NCBI GenBank assembly: GCA_022827835.1
Contig: JAJEIO010000010.1
Location: forward strand, 62,001 to 126,000
Length of the DNA stretch: 64,000 bases
DNA from: Candidatus Latescibacterota bacterium
Lineage (GTDB): Bacteria; Latescibacterota; UBA2968; UBA8231
Reading direction: 5' to 3'
The position numbers and the translations under genes are program-made. The notes below the pieces were generated by a model. The model did not search any database and had not been told where the DNA came from. It was given only the letters and a program-made list of their open reading frames with translations. Shown here piece by piece: positions 52,476 through 61,679 of this stretch (positions are counted from its first letter, which is position 1; the number at the start of each line of letters is the position of its first letter).

Positions 52476-53315
52476 TTAGAGATTTTCCTCCAACCAGAGG
52501 AAGAACAGATCCTGCGCCTCGGGCACATTGTTGAGCAATGCCCAACCGTGGTCAGCCGAGTCTGTAAAAACGCGCAAATCCTTCGGCTCGGCTGTCTGGG
52601 CCTCTAGATTGCGAGCGAAATCGACATAGCTGAGAATGACGTCCCCGGCCTGAATTTGATCCTGATCGCCCACCATAAAGAGCATGGACCGCGGACCAAA
52701 CGATTCGAGGCCGGTCCCGATGACTAACGGTTCTAGCGAAGTGGATCCCCACAGCCCAGGCGAGAGGGAGATGCTGGTTTTTATTAGCTCGGGGAAAACG
52801 CCCGAACATATATAGGCTACATTGCCTCCCGAGCCGCTACCCACGACCGCGATGCGGCTGATATCGATCTTGGACTGACTCTGCAGCCAGATTAGCGAAG
52901 CGTGGACATCGAGAAAGCTCCGTTCCAAGTCAATCAATTCCAAGGCCTGTCGGCCATCGGGCAGTGGAGTCTGGCCGTGCCCGCGCATGTCGATGGCCAA
53001 GGCGGCATAGCCGCGCTCGAGCAAGGCCACGTACGTACCGGTGTTGGTCAACCAGTCGGATTTGTTCCCACCCAAGTCGTGCAGGAGGATCACCACTGGC
53101 AGCGATTCGCCAGCATCCGCCGTGCCAAAAAGTGCGCTCACTTCGACACTGTCGATGGACGTGAAGCTAACGGCTGAAATGGGATAAACGCGACCCGGCC
53201 CTTCCGGTAGATCGGGGCCGACGATCTGGAGTTCCTCTTCCGAATCGCTGCACCCCACGACTCCAATGGCGAGCACCCAAATCCACCTACACAGTATCTT
53301 GCTCATAAAAGCCAT
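52476..53315 (-). CDS. Alpha/beta-hydrolase lipoprotein
   Basis: 279 residues from ATG 53315. Signal peptide with lipobox VVGC (C22), so it is membrane-anchored in the envelope. The alpha/beta-hydrolase core has the oxyanion region VVILLHDLGG, nucleophile elbow GSGSGG (Ser162), and a late Asp/His pair (GDQDQI, DHGWALL). This dienelactone-hydrolase/esterase-like fold probably cleaves esters or peptides outside the cytoplasm; substrate unknown. Confidence 0.85.
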   Translation of the reverse strand: MAFMSKILCRWIWVLAIGVVGCSDSEEELQIVGPDLPEGPGRVYPISAVSFTSIDSVEVSALFGTADAGESLPVVILLHDLGGNKSDWLTNTGTYVALLERGYAALAIDMRGHGQTPLPDGRQALELIDLERSFLDVHASLIWLQSQSKIDISRIAVVGSGSGGNVAYICSGVFPELIKTSISLSPGLWGSTSLEPLVIGTGLESFGPRSMLFMVGDQDQIQAGDVILSYVDFARNLEAQTAEPKDLRVFTDSADHGWALLNNVPEAQDLFFLWLEENL

Positions 53316-53388
53316 AATCTTCACCCAAAATGCGTTGCGAGCGCCCGCAATTGGCAACGCTCTTAATTTTCGTAAATCCTTAAATCTG

Positions 53389-53417
53389 AATAAACAATCT
53401 CCCCCTCTAGCTGTCAA
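53389..53417 (-). promoter_or_regulatory. Promoter of the lipoprotein-hydrolase operon
   Basis: Minus strand: TTGACA (53417-53412), 17-nt spacer, TTTATT (53394-53389), giving a leader of about 67 nt. It diverges from the ecfA promoter. Confidence 0.6.
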
Positions 53418-53426
53418 CTTGACGCC

Positions 53427-53455
53427 TTGACGGCAAAATTCTTTTGCCGTATGCT
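53427..53455 (+). promoter_or_regulatory. ecfA-pyrC promoter with 21-bp palindromic operator
   Basis: TTGACG (53427-53432), 17-nt spacer, TATGCT (53450-53455). A perfect dyad with 9-bp arms ACGGCAAAA and TTTTGCCGT and a 3-bp centre (53430-53450) fills the spacer and touches both boxes, so a repressor bound here would exclude RNA polymerase. The -10 is 8 nt from the ATG at 53464, predicting a leaderless mRNA. Confidence 0.7.
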
Positions 53456-53463
53456 GCCGCCCT

Positions 53464-55170
53464 ATGATCCGCGTCGAAAAACTCAGCCTTAGCTATCGCG
53501 AGGGCCTAGCCGCCTTGCGCTCCATTGATCTCCACATCAGCCCTGGGGAAAACATCGCCCTCATGGGTGCCAACGGTTCGGGCAAAACCACCCTCGCTCG
53601 CTGCCTAAACGGGCTACAACAGCCCCAAACGGGCCGGGTCCTCGTCGATGGCATGGATTCCAGCGACCCAACCCAACTCCGCGCCATCCGCCAGCTAGTT
53701 GGCATGGTCTTGCAAAACCCGGACGATCAGCTAGTCGCTACCACGGTCGCCGACGAATTGGCCTTTGGTTTGGAAAACCTAGCCCTAGCCAGCGATGAAA
53801 TTCACCGCCGCGTCGAGGAAACACTCGCCGCTTTCGACCTCGAAGCCTATCGCTGCTATCCGCCACACAAGCTCTCCGGTGGCGAGAAGCAGTGCGTGGC
53901 CATTGCCGCAGTGGTGGCGATGCGACCGCGCTATCTCGTTTTGGACGAATCGACAGCCCTGCTCGATCCCGGTGAAAGACAGCAAGTGGCCGAGTTGCTT
54001 CAGCGACTGCGCACCGCATATAGCATCGCGACCATACTCATTACCCACTCCCCAGAGGAAGCCGCTCGCACCGACCGCGTCATCGTCCTCCACGCGGGTC
54101 AGGTCTGTGCAGACGACCCCCCTGCCGCCCTTTTTGCCGACCCGCCCAAGCTCCGGGCTCTTGGCCTCGACCTGCCCTTTGCAAGCGCCCTCGCCGCTCA
54201 CTTGTCGCTGGCCGAAACCTCCTTGGAGCTAGACGCCTTGTCCGACGCGCTAGCCGCGCTAAAACCCCAGACTCCCCCACCGCCTTGGACTCCGCCCTCC
54301 CCGCTGTCGCCAGCGCCGAGCAAACTAGCGGCCGAAGGGCTGACGCATCTCTACGACGAGCACCTGCCTACCCACCGTCTCGGCATTCTCGACATTGATC
54401 TAGACATCCCCACCGGCTCCATACTGGCCCTCGTGGGCACCAATGGCGCGGGCAAGACTACCCTCGCCCAGCACTTCAACGCCCTACTCAAACCCTCGCG
54501 CGGCCGCGTGCTCCTCGACGACTGCGACATTGACTCCTTGCCCCCGGCTCGCGTGCGCCAGCGCGTCGGCTTGGCCTTCCAGTTTCCCGAACTCCAGCTC
54601 TTCGCCGAAACTGTGGCCGAGGATGTGGCCTTTGGGCCGCGCAACCTCGGCTTTGCCCCCGAGCGCGTTGATGACCTCGTGGCTAGTGCGCTCGCTATGG
54701 TAGGTATGCCGTTGGCAGAATTCGGGCCGCGCCAGCCCCTTTCGTTGAGCGGAGGCGAAAGGCGTCGCGTCGCGCTCGCCGGCGTCCTCGCCATGGACCC
54801 AGAGGTCTTAGTGCTCGACGAACCGACCGCCGGCCTTGATCCCCAGACTACGGCCAGCTTGTGCAAGCTCTTCGTCGAGCTAAGTAACCAAGGCCGCACT
54901 CTCGTGCTAATCAGCCACGATATGGAGCTAATCGGTCACTTAGCCACCCACGTAGTGGTCCTGCGCCAAGGCCGGATCAAGTTGCAAGGGCCGGCCCGCG
55001 CCGTGTTCACCCATCCTGAATTCGAGTCTATCAGCGAGCTTGTGCCCCCGATGTCCGTGCAGTTGGCTCGCCGCCTGCGACAACGAGGCATAGCTCTAGC
55101 TAGCGACCCGTTGACCCTGCGAGAAACCATCGACTGGCTCGCTCCACTCGTCTCCCTCTCCCATGTCTAA
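53464..55170 (+). CDS. Two-domain energy-coupling-factor (CbiO/EcfA-type) transporter ATPase
   Basis: 568 residues, two complete ATPase domains in tandem. Domain 1: Walker A GANGSGKT (35-42), LSGGEKQ, and Walker B LVLDES where Ser replaces the usual Pro after Glu. Domain 2: Walker A GTNGAGKT (325-332), LSGGERR and LVLDEP. A Pro-rich linker (about 265-285) joins them. These drive vitamin or metal uptake through EcfT and S subunits, but no such membrane gene is present here. The stop overlaps the pyrC start by 8 nt. Confidence 0.92.
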   Translation: MIRVEKLSLSYREGLAALRSIDLHISPGENIALMGANGSGKTTLARCLNGLQQPQTGRVLVDGMDSSDPTQLRAIRQLVGMVLQNPDDQLVATTVADELAFGLENLALASDEIHRRVEETLAAFDLEAYRCYPPHKLSGGEKQCVAIAAVVAMRPRYLVLDESTALLDPGERQQVAELLQRLRTAYSIATILITHSPEEAARTDRVIVLHAGQVCADDPPAALFADPPKLRALGLDLPFASALAAHLSLAETSLELDALSDALAALKPQTPPPPWTPPSPLSPAPSKLAAEGLTHLYDEHLPTHRLGILDIDLDIPTGSILALVGTNGAGKTTLAQHFNALLKPSRGRVLLDDCDIDSLPPARVRQRVGLAFQFPELQLFAETVAEDVAFGPRNLGFAPERVDDLVASALAMVGMPLAEFGPRQPLSLSGGERRRVALAGVLAMDPEVLVLDEPTAGLDPQTTASLCKLFVELSNQGRTLVLISHDMELIGHLATHVVVLRQGRIKLQGPARAVFTHPEFESISELVPPMSVQLARRLRQRGIALASDPLTLRETIDWLAPLVSLSHV

Positions 55171-56461
55171 ATTTTCTGCCGACTTGCTCGTCCGCCAAGG
55201 ACGCCTCATCGACCCAGCCAATGGCACCGATGCCCTAGGAGACATCCTCATTCGCCAAGGAAAAATAGTCGAGTCGGCCGCGAACCTTCTGGCACCTCCA
55301 GACGTGCCCGTCCTGACGGCCACCGGCTTGGTCGTTGCTCCAGGTTTTATCGACATCCACACCCATCTCCGCGAACCCGGTTACGAACACAAGGAGACCA
55401 TTCAGAGCGGCACTGCCGCGGCCGCGGCAGGCGGCATCTGCGCAGTGGCCGCCATGCCCAATACCAACCCTCCCCCGGACAGTAGCGACCATTTGCAGTT
55501 AGTGCTGGAACGAGCGCAGACGGCCAGCGTGCGCTACTATCCAATCGCCTGCGTGACCGTGGGCCGCCAAGGACGCGGTGCGCTCGCCCCCCTCGCGGAA
55601 TTGGCCGAATTGGGCGCGGTGGCCTTTTCCGACGACGGCGACCCTGTCGAAGACGAGGCCCTGATGCGCCGCGCTCTCGAAATTGCCCGCGACCTCGACC
55701 GGCCCATCTTCCCGCACGAAGAGGTCAAGTCGCTTACGGCCGGCGGCTGTATGCACGCAGGAGAAGTGGCCGCGCGCCTCGGCGTCAAGGGGATGCCAGC
55801 AGCAGGTGAGGAGGAAATGGTCGCCCGCGATATAGAACTCGTCCGTCAGACCGGCGGCCCTTTGCACATCGCCCACATCAGCACGGTCGGCACCGCGCAA
55901 TTGGTCCGGCGCGCCAAAGCCGATGGCCTACCCGTGACCTGCGAAGTGCTGCCCCATCACTTTGTACTCACCGACCGCGAGGTCGAGCGCCAAGGCACGG
56001 CCGCCAAGATGAGCCCGCCGCTGCGCGAGGCCGCCGATGTCGAGGCCATGCTCGTGGGGCTAGCCGATGGCACCATAGAAGTCATTGCAACCGACCACGC
56101 GCCGCATACAGCCGAGGAAAAATCCCAACCCCTAACCCAAGCTCCCATGGGCATTGTCGGCCTAGAGACGGCAGTCGGCCTCACCTTGACCTATTTGGTC
56201 GACCGCGTTTTGCCCCTGCACGAGGCCATCGCTCGCTGGACCTGCCACCCGGCGCGCATCTTGCGCCTGCCCGGGGGGGCGCTCACCTCGGGGATGCCTG
56301 GGGATCTAACCCTGCTCGACCTAACGCGCGAATGGGAGGTAGTCCCCGCGCACTTCCGCTCTAAATCGCGGAACACTCCCTTTGCCGGTTACCACCTAAA
56401 GGGCAAGGCCGTGGCCACCATCGTCGGCGGCCAGATCGTCTATAGTGAATTGGCTGCTTAA
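55163..56461 (+). CDS. pyrC: Dihydroorotase PyrC (class I)
   Basis: 432 residues. Zinc ligands H66 and H68 in GFIDIHTHLREPG, FPHEEVKSL where many have HCED, ATDHAPHT late in the protein, and the substrate loop AMPNTNPP. It closes carbamoyl-aspartate to dihydroorotate in pyrimidine synthesis. Translational coupling to the ECF ATPase (CATGTCTAA overlap) suggests shared regulation by the upstream operator. Converges on the RNase HII gene. Confidence 0.95.
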   Translation: MSKFSADLLVRQGRLIDPANGTDALGDILIRQGKIVESAANLLAPPDVPVLTATGLVVAPGFIDIHTHLREPGYEHKETIQSGTAAAAAGGICAVAAMPNTNPPPDSSDHLQLVLERAQTASVRYYPIACVTVGRQGRGALAPLAELAELGAVAFSDDGDPVEDEALMRRALEIARDLDRPIFPHEEVKSLTAGGCMHAGEVAARLGVKGMPAAGEEEMVARDIELVRQTGGPLHIAHISTVGTAQLVRRAKADGLPVTCEVLPHHFVLTDREVERQGTAAKMSPPLREAADVEAMLVGLADGTIEVIATDHAPHTAEEKSQPLTQAPMGIVGLETAVGLTLTYLVDRVLPLHEAIARWTCHPARILRLPGGALTSGMPGDLTLLDLTREWEVVPAHFRSKSRNTPFAGYHLKGKAVATIVGGQIVYSELAA

Positions 56462-57804
56462 TCGAGGGACTTGAACGCGTCCGGCCAATGCTCAATTTCT
56501 GCGCCGGTTGCGCGCAGCCACACGGCGATTACGTCGAAGCGGCAGACCGTATCGGCCGCGGCACCGTATTGAATATAGTGCCGGGCGGCCCGCGTTAGAC
56601 GCTGACGCTTGGCGCGATTCACCCTTTGTTCGGGGCGAGACGCGCGCTGGCTGGCCTTTACCTCGACAAAGACCAACTCGCCCCGCTCTTCAGCCACCAA
56701 GTCGATTTCGCCGCCAGTAGCGCGATAGCGACGCGCCCGGATCCGATAGCCCCGTTCTTCCAGATAAGCCTCGGCCGCCGCTTCACCTCGCCGTCCGATG
56801 TCCCCCAGCTTGTCGCGCTGCTCCCGATAAGCCTCTCTCAGGGTCGCTAGCTCGTCAGCCGCTAAATCGGCCGCGGCTTCTTTGACCAATTGTCCCAACC
56901 TCTCTAGCTCGGCAAAGTTGGCACAGTCGTATATGCCCTCCTCAAAAGAGAGAAAAAGCTCCGAGCGCGGCGCGGCAATCCGCGCAGCCACCGGGCCGAA
57001 ACTGCGGCGGTGCAATGGACAAGGACCATGCGCGTCAAGTGCGGCTAAGTGCGCAGCACTGCCGTAGCCTTTGTGCGCGGCAAAACCGTATTCGGGATAG
57101 CGGACGTCGCATTCGCACATCAGGCGGTCGCGGTGTACTTTGGCCACGATTGAGGCCGCGGCAATCGACAGCGAGCGGGCGTCTCCGTCAATGATGGCTT
57201 GCTCGGGATAGGGACTGCGCGCCGGCAGGTGTCCGTCGATCAGCACCCTATCGGGCGGAGTGGGCAAATTCTCCAGCGCCAAGCGCATGGCCTTGAGCGA
57301 GGCCTGCAGGATGTTCAACCTGTCGATCTCCGCAGCCTCGACTTGTCCTATTCCCACAGACAGGGCCTTGTCCGCAATTTCCTCGTACAGAGCCTCGCGC
57401 TGGGTACGCGACAGCTTCTTGGAATCGTCGATCTTGGCGATGACATAGTCCGGCGACAAGACGACCGCGGCAGCCACCACAGGCCCCGCCAAGCAACCGC
57501 GCCCCGCCTCATCGACACCAGCTACTCGATGCACTCCCTGCGCCCAAAGGTGCCGTTCAAAGTGCAGAAGCCGCTCGCGCCGCTGGGACTCCGCCTGCTC
57601 CCGCGCATCGCGCCGCCGCCGCTCGACCACCAAGCGCCGGACGCCAACGCGGCGATCCTTTTCGAGTAAGGCCCAGCCCGGATCGCCGCTTTCCCACTCC
57701 GCCACCTGTGCGCGTATCTGGGCAATCGTCATCCCGGCGAGTTCGGCCGCGGCGTCCCGTTCGCAGGAACGGCTCGTGCTGGCAGGCGTCTCATCTATTG
57801 ACAT
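56458..57804 (-). CDS. rnhB: RNase HII fused to a YraN/UPF0102 endonuclease-like domain
   Basis: 448 residues. N-terminal helical region 1-88; RNase HII domain at about 90-275 with DEAGRG (98-103) carrying the catalytic Asp-Glu and later Asp residues. A helical linker follows, then a YraN domain at about 337-448 with GGEIDLV (364-370) and FVEVK (379-383), the restriction-endonuclease-fold catalytic pattern. rnhB and yraN are separate neighbours in many genomes. The fusion would couple RNA-DNA hybrid incision with a structure-related nuclease. Stop overlaps pyrC tail to tail by 4 nt. Confidence 0.93.
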   Translation of the reverse strand: MSIDETPASTSRSCERDAAAELAGMTIAQIRAQVAEWESGDPGWALLEKDRRVGVRRLVVERRRRDAREQAESQRRERLLHFERHLWAQGVHRVAGVDEAGRGCLAGPVVAAAVVLSPDYVIAKIDDSKKLSRTQREALYEEIADKALSVGIGQVEAAEIDRLNILQASLKAMRLALENLPTPPDRVLIDGHLPARSPYPEQAIIDGDARSLSIAAASIVAKVHRDRLMCECDVRYPEYGFAAHKGYGSAAHLAALDAHGPCPLHRRSFGPVAARIAAPRSELFLSFEEGIYDCANFAELERLGQLVKEAAADLAADELATLREAYREQRDKLGDIGRRGEAAAEAYLEERGYRIRARRYRATGGEIDLVAEERGELVFVEVKASQRASRPEQRVNRAKRQRLTRAARHYIQYGAAADTVCRFDVIAVWLRATGAEIEHWPDAFKSLD

Positions 57805-57854
57805 TAGGTATCGACCTAGTATATTTGCGAAAAGTTACCAAGAGGAGCCTTAAC

Positions 57855-58439
57855 ATGAAGCGCTACACGGCGTTAGTTGCCTGCTTGTGCCTCGTTCTGC
57901 AACCCGTCATGGCCCTCGCCGAGACGGAACCGGCACCCATCACCGGGGCAGATACCCGCCTCTATCTGGCCGATGGCAGCTTAGTGGAAGGCAATCTAAT
58001 CGAAAAGGACCAAGATCTGGTCATCATGCGCGTCAACGACAAGATCTTCACTTTCGACAAGACCGAAATCGACAAGATCATCACCCTCGAATCGCTGGGT
58101 GGAGGTGCCCAAACGATTTCGGTGACCGAGTTTCCCTACATCAGTTTTCTCGGGGGCGCTCTTGCCTTCGGCCTACTCTCTTGGCTACAATTCGACCGGG
58201 CTTCCGACAACGAAGCTGAAGCAGCCCTCAACCGCGAACACGGCCAGGAATCCCGCGCCCAAAAGCTGGACGACAAAGCCGATCGCGCCCGCCTCTATGG
58301 CTGGTCCACCGCGGCGCTCGCCGTCGGCAGCTTCGGGGTGGCTCTGATCCCACGCAAAACCACCCGCCGCATCTTTCCCGAGCTCAGTTTCCACCACGGC
58401 GAGCCGCGCGTCGGCGTATCCTACGTCTATTCGTTCTGA
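57855..58439 (+). CDS. Exported/membrane protein of unknown function
   Basis: 194 residues from ATG 57855 (AGAGGAG 8 nt upstream). Signal peptide at about 1-22 (ending MALAETEP). A small beta-rich domain ([37 protein letters not shown]) follows. Then come two hydrophobic segments at about 97-113 and 137-157 separated by a charged helix (about 115-135). The C-terminus ends VGVSYVYSF, ending in an aromatic residue like outer-membrane proteins. No family recognised. Confidence 0.75.
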   Translation: MKRYTALVACLCLVLQPVMALAETEPAPITGADTRLYLADGSLVEGNLIEKDQDLVIMRVNDKIFTFDKTEIDKIITLESLGGGAQTISVTEFPYISFLGGALAFGLLSWLQFDRASDNEAEAALNREHGQESRAQKLDDKADRARLYGWSTAALAVGSFGVALIPRKTTRRIFPELSFHHGEPRVGVSYVYSF

Positions 58440-58879
58440 GGGCCTTCCGCATCCCTCAGATGATGCACCAAAGCCTCTAGCCCGAGCACGTAGCTAAAAC
58501 TGCCAAACCCAGCGATTTGCCCCAGACAGACGGGCGCGATAACTGAGTGCTGGCGAAACGCTTCCCGGGCGTGAACATTGGACAGATGCACCTCGACGGT
58601 CGGCAACCCCTTGGCCACCACGGCGTCGCGCAGGGCAAGGCTATAATGGGTGAAGGCCCCTGGATTGAACAGCAGGCCCTGCTCTTGGGCTTGGTGCAAA
58701 GCGTCGATTAGCGCGCCCTCGCTATTGGATTGGCAGCAGCGCACCTGCACCCCGAGCCGCTGCGCGTGGTCGGCAATCAACGCGTTGATCTCGGCCAAGG
58801 TCTCCCGACCATATACCTCGGGCTCGCGCGTGCCCAGCAAGTTGAGATTGGGTCCATGTAGGACTAGGATACTAGTCAA
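58427..58879 (-). CDS. aroQ: 3-dehydroquinate dehydratase, type II
   Basis: 150 residues starting at TTG 58879, which has GGAGG 5 nt upstream and gives the typical [16 protein letters not shown] start. Other motifs: [23 protein letters not shown] and [11 protein letters not shown]. It forms 3-dehydroshikimate in the shikimate pathway as a dodecamer. A GTG at 58891 is possible. The start overlaps prmA by 8 nt and the end overlaps the convergent unknown gene. Confidence 0.96.
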   Translation of the reverse strand: MTSILVLHGPNLNLLGTREPEVYGRETLAEINALIADHAQRLGVQVRCCQSNSEGALIDALHQAQEQGLLFNPGAFTHYSLALRDAVVAKGLPTVEVHLSNVHAREAFRQHSVIAPVCLGQIAGFGSFSYVLGLEALVHHLRDAEGPQNE

Positions 58880-59753
58880 ATTGACCTCCACTGTTTCGCG
58901 CTACCACGCAGATCCACTCCTCTTTTGCCAAAATTGTATCGACCTCTAATTTAGCTTCTGTGACCCAGCGGCAAAACGCTGCTTCTTCCCGCGCCAGCAA
59001 TCCCGAAAACGCGATCCGGCCATCCGCGGCCAGCAAGCCGCGCAAAGGGGTCAAAAGGGGCCGCAACACGTGGCTTTGAATGTTGGCCAAGACCAAGTCA
59101 AAGGGCCTTTCCGCAACGGCCTCCACTCCCCCCAGCCGCACTTCGACTTGCTCAGAGTCAATGCAGTTATGCGCCAAGTTTTCCCGCGCATTGGCCACGG
59201 CCTGCTCGTCGATATCCACGGCGAGCACCGGTCCGGCCCCTAGCAGCGCGGCGGCAATGCTGAGAATGCCGCTACCCGTCCCCAAGTCCAGACAGCGCAT
59301 CCCGGGGCGCAGACAGCGCTCCAATGCCTGCAAGCAAAGCTGGGTTGATTCGTGCCCACCCGTGCCAAAGGCCATTTGGGGATCTATGCGCACGGCGATT
59401 TGGCCCTCGGCTGGCTCGACCGGAATCCACGAAGGGTGGACGACGATCTGCTCGGTAGCCCACACCGGCGCAAAAAATCGCTTCCACTCGGCCTCCCAAT
59501 CCTGTTCCTCCACGCATTCGGTGCCTATCGGCGACGCCAAGCCGAGCGCGGCAAGCCTATGCGTTAGCTCGCGCCGAATTCCAGCCAAATCGCGCACTGG
59601 CTCGGCTGCAAAGTACGCGCTCAACTGAGTCCGTTCCCCTGCTTCCTCGGCCTGAAGGCCACAGCTACCTAGCTCATACGCCCACGCGCTCACGTCCTCG
59701 GCGCAGGCCGCAGGCACCTCTAGCCGCAAACAGTGCCAAGACCGCTTACTCAC
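58872..59753 (-). CDS. prmA: Ribosomal protein L11 methyltransferase PrmA
   Basis: 293 residues from GTG 59753, which has GGAGG 5 nt upstream and overlaps the mrp stop by 8 nt. SAM motif [18 protein letters not shown] and the PrmA-specific [16 protein letters not shown]; catalytic NPxx-type motif is LANIQSHV. It trimethylates L11. The open frame continues 65 codons upstream inside mrp but is not translated as PrmA. Confidence 0.95.
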   Translation of the reverse strand: MSKRSWHCLRLEVPAACAEDVSAWAYELGSCGLQAEEAGERTQLSAYFAAEPVRDLAGIRRELTHRLAALGLASPIGTECVEEQDWEAEWKRFFAPVWATEQIVVHPSWIPVEPAEGQIAVRIDPQMAFGTGGHESTQLCLQALERCLRPGMRCLDLGTGSGILSIAAALLGAGPVLAVDIDEQAVANARENLAHNCIDSEQVEVRLGGVEAVAERPFDLVLANIQSHVLRPLLTPLRGLLAADGRIAFSGLLAREEAAFCRWVTEAKLEVDTILAKEEWICVVARNSGGQFD

Positions 59754-60519
59754 TAGCCTCCAAGCGGCGCAACTCGGCGACGAGCCCCTCGCCGATTGCG
59801 GCGAAAAGGGGGTCGGGCTCGGCCCGTCCTTCATCCCCATTCTGGCGGATTGCAGCCGAGAGAGGTAACTCACCCAAGAAGGGCAACCCCAGCCGCTCCG
59901 CCGCCTCGGCTCCCCCGCCACACCCGAAGATCTCGTGGCGTTGGCCACATTGGCTGCACAGGTAATAGCTCATGTTTTCGACGATCCCGAGAATATCCAC
60001 CTCGACCTTAGAAAACATGGCAATGCCCCGCTCCACATCCTCCAGCGCCACGCTCTGCGGAGTGGTCACGATCAAGGCACCGGACAGGGCCACGGCCTGA
60101 CTCAAGGTAAGTGGCACATCCCCAGTGCCAGGTGGCAGATCGATAAATAAATAGTCGAGCTCCCCCCACTCCACTTGATTCAAAAACTGCTGCAACGCCC
60201 GGGCCAACAGCGGTCCTCGCCAGACCACGGGCGCGTCCTCGCCGGCGATAAAACCAATCGACATTAGGGCGACTCCAGCCTTGTACACCGGGCGCATCGT
60301 GCCGTCCTGCCCGATTGCGGGCTGCTCCCTAATACCCATCATCAAAGGAATGCTCGGGCCGTAGATGTCGGCGTCGAGCAGGCCGACGCGAGCCCCTTGG
60401 GCCGCCAGACTCACGGCCAAGTTGATACTTACAGTCGATTTGCCCACGCCGCCCTTGGCGCTGGCAATGGCGACGGTATGGCGCACTTGGGCTAAGGGGC
60501 CGGTTCGGGGAACGGACAA
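59746..60519 (-). CDS. mrp: Mrp/ApbC (NBP35) P-loop ATPase, Fe-S carrier
   Basis: 257 residues. Deviant Walker A KGGVGKST (22-29), ENMSYY followed by CSQC (C188, C191) for cluster binding, and the FIDLPPGTGD motif. The N-terminal DUF59/MIP18 domain seen in many Mrp proteins is absent. It carries Fe-S clusters to target proteins. Start is TTG 60519 with TAGG 6 nt upstream. It lies between dnaJ and prmA. Confidence 0.94.
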   Translation of the reverse strand: MSVPRTGPLAQVRHTVAIASAKGGVGKSTVSINLAVSLAAQGARVGLLDADIYGPSIPLMMGIREQPAIGQDGTMRPVYKAGVALMSIGFIAGEDAPVVWRGPLLARALQQFLNQVEWGELDYLFIDLPPGTGDVPLTLSQAVALSGALIVTTPQSVALEDVERGIAMFSKVEVDILGIVENMSYYLCSQCGQRHEIFGCGGGAEAAERLGLPFLGELPLSAAIRQNGDEGRAEPDPLFAAIGEGLVAELRRLEASE

Positions 60520-60531
60520 GGATACCTACTC

Positions 60532-61671
60532 TTAGGAGCCGAAGGCCTTGCGCACTTTGGCGAAGAAACTCTCGCCCTCTTGGGCCACGCGCGCTTGTTC
60601 GAGCTCGGCTAGCTCAGTGAAAAGCTCGCGCTCTCGTCGGCTGAGGCCCTCGGGAGTCCACAAGACGACCTCGACTAGCTGGTCGCCGACACCGCGACCG
60701 TTGACGTCCGGAATACCCCGGCCACCCATGCGGAAGACGCGCCCTGATTGGGTGCCAGCGGGGACCTTCAACAGGGCCTTGCCGGACAAGGTCGGGACTT
60801 CTACTTCCGCTCCTAGTGCAGCTTGGGCAAACCCCAAGGGCAATCGGTAGATCACGTGGTTGCCATCGCGGATAAAATAGTCGTGCTCTTTTTCTTCTAT
60901 AAAAACCAAGCAATCTCCGGCCGGCCCCCCACGCGGCCCAACCTCACCTTGGCCGCGCAATGGAATGTAGTTGCCTTCTTGGACGCCAGCGGGAATGCGC
61001 ACCGTCAGAGTCGTTTGGCCGCGTTCGCGGCCCTCGCCCCGGCACTCTGGACAGGGATTGGACACGATATGCCCCTCCCCTTCGCAGGCCGGACACGTCA
61101 CCACGGTCATTGATGGGCCAAAGAGGGTACGCGCCATCTGTTGCACTTGGCCCTGCCCACCGCAAGTACCGCAGACCTTGCGGCCCGCTCCACTGGCAGC
61201 GCCGGTTCCATCGCAGCTTTTGCAGCGCTGCAAGCGAGTCAAGGCAATGTTCTTTTCTACGCCCGTGGCGATTTCTTCTAGCGTCAAGGCCACCTTAATT
61301 TTCAAGTCGCGACCCTTTGGCTTCACCGACCCTCGCGACCGCCGACCCCCTCCGAAGAAGCTCTCGAAAATATCGCCGAAAATGTCTTGAAAATCGCCCG
61401 CGTGCGTAAAATCCGACCACTGAAAGCCACCGCGGCCGAAATTGCCCTCAACGCCGGCATGCCCATAGCGATCGTACGCGGCCTTCTTTTCGGGATCCGA
61501 AAGCACTTCGTATGCTTCGGATGCCTCTTTGAATTGCTCCTCGGCCGCCTCGTCTCCAGGATTGCGATCGGGGTGGTACTTCAGCGCCTTCTTGCGGTAC
61601 GCCCCTTTGATCGCGCTGTCGCTGGCGTCCCGCTCGAGGCCCAGTACTTCGTAATAGTCCCTTTTGGACAT
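60532..61671 (-). CDS. dnaJ: Chaperone protein DnaJ
   Basis: 379 residues. J domain with HPD (33-35), a Gly/Phe-rich segment (about 75-115), four CxxCxGxG zinc repeats (CKSCDGTG, CGTCGGQG, CPACEGEG, CPECRGEG) and the C-terminal substrate domain. It stimulates DnaK. GAGGA lies 5 nt before the ATG. dnaK, often between grpE and dnaJ, is not here. Confidence 0.98.
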   Translation of the reverse strand: MSKRDYYEVLGLERDASDSAIKGAYRKKALKYHPDRNPGDEAAEEQFKEASEAYEVLSDPEKKAAYDRYGHAGVEGNFGRGGFQWSDFTHAGDFQDIFGDIFESFFGGGRRSRGSVKPKGRDLKIKVALTLEEIATGVEKNIALTRLQRCKSCDGTGAASGAGRKVCGTCGGQGQVQQMARTLFGPSMTVVTCPACEGEGHIVSNPCPECRGEGRERGQTTLTVRIPAGVQEGNYIPLRGQGEVGPRGGPAGDCLVFIEEKEHDYFIRDGNHVIYRLPLGFAQAALGAEVEVPTLSGKALLKVPAGTQSGRVFRMGGRGIPDVNGRGVGDQLVEVVLWTPEGLSRRERELFTELAELEQARVAQEGESFFAKVRKAFGS

Positions 61672-61679
61672 TCGATTCC

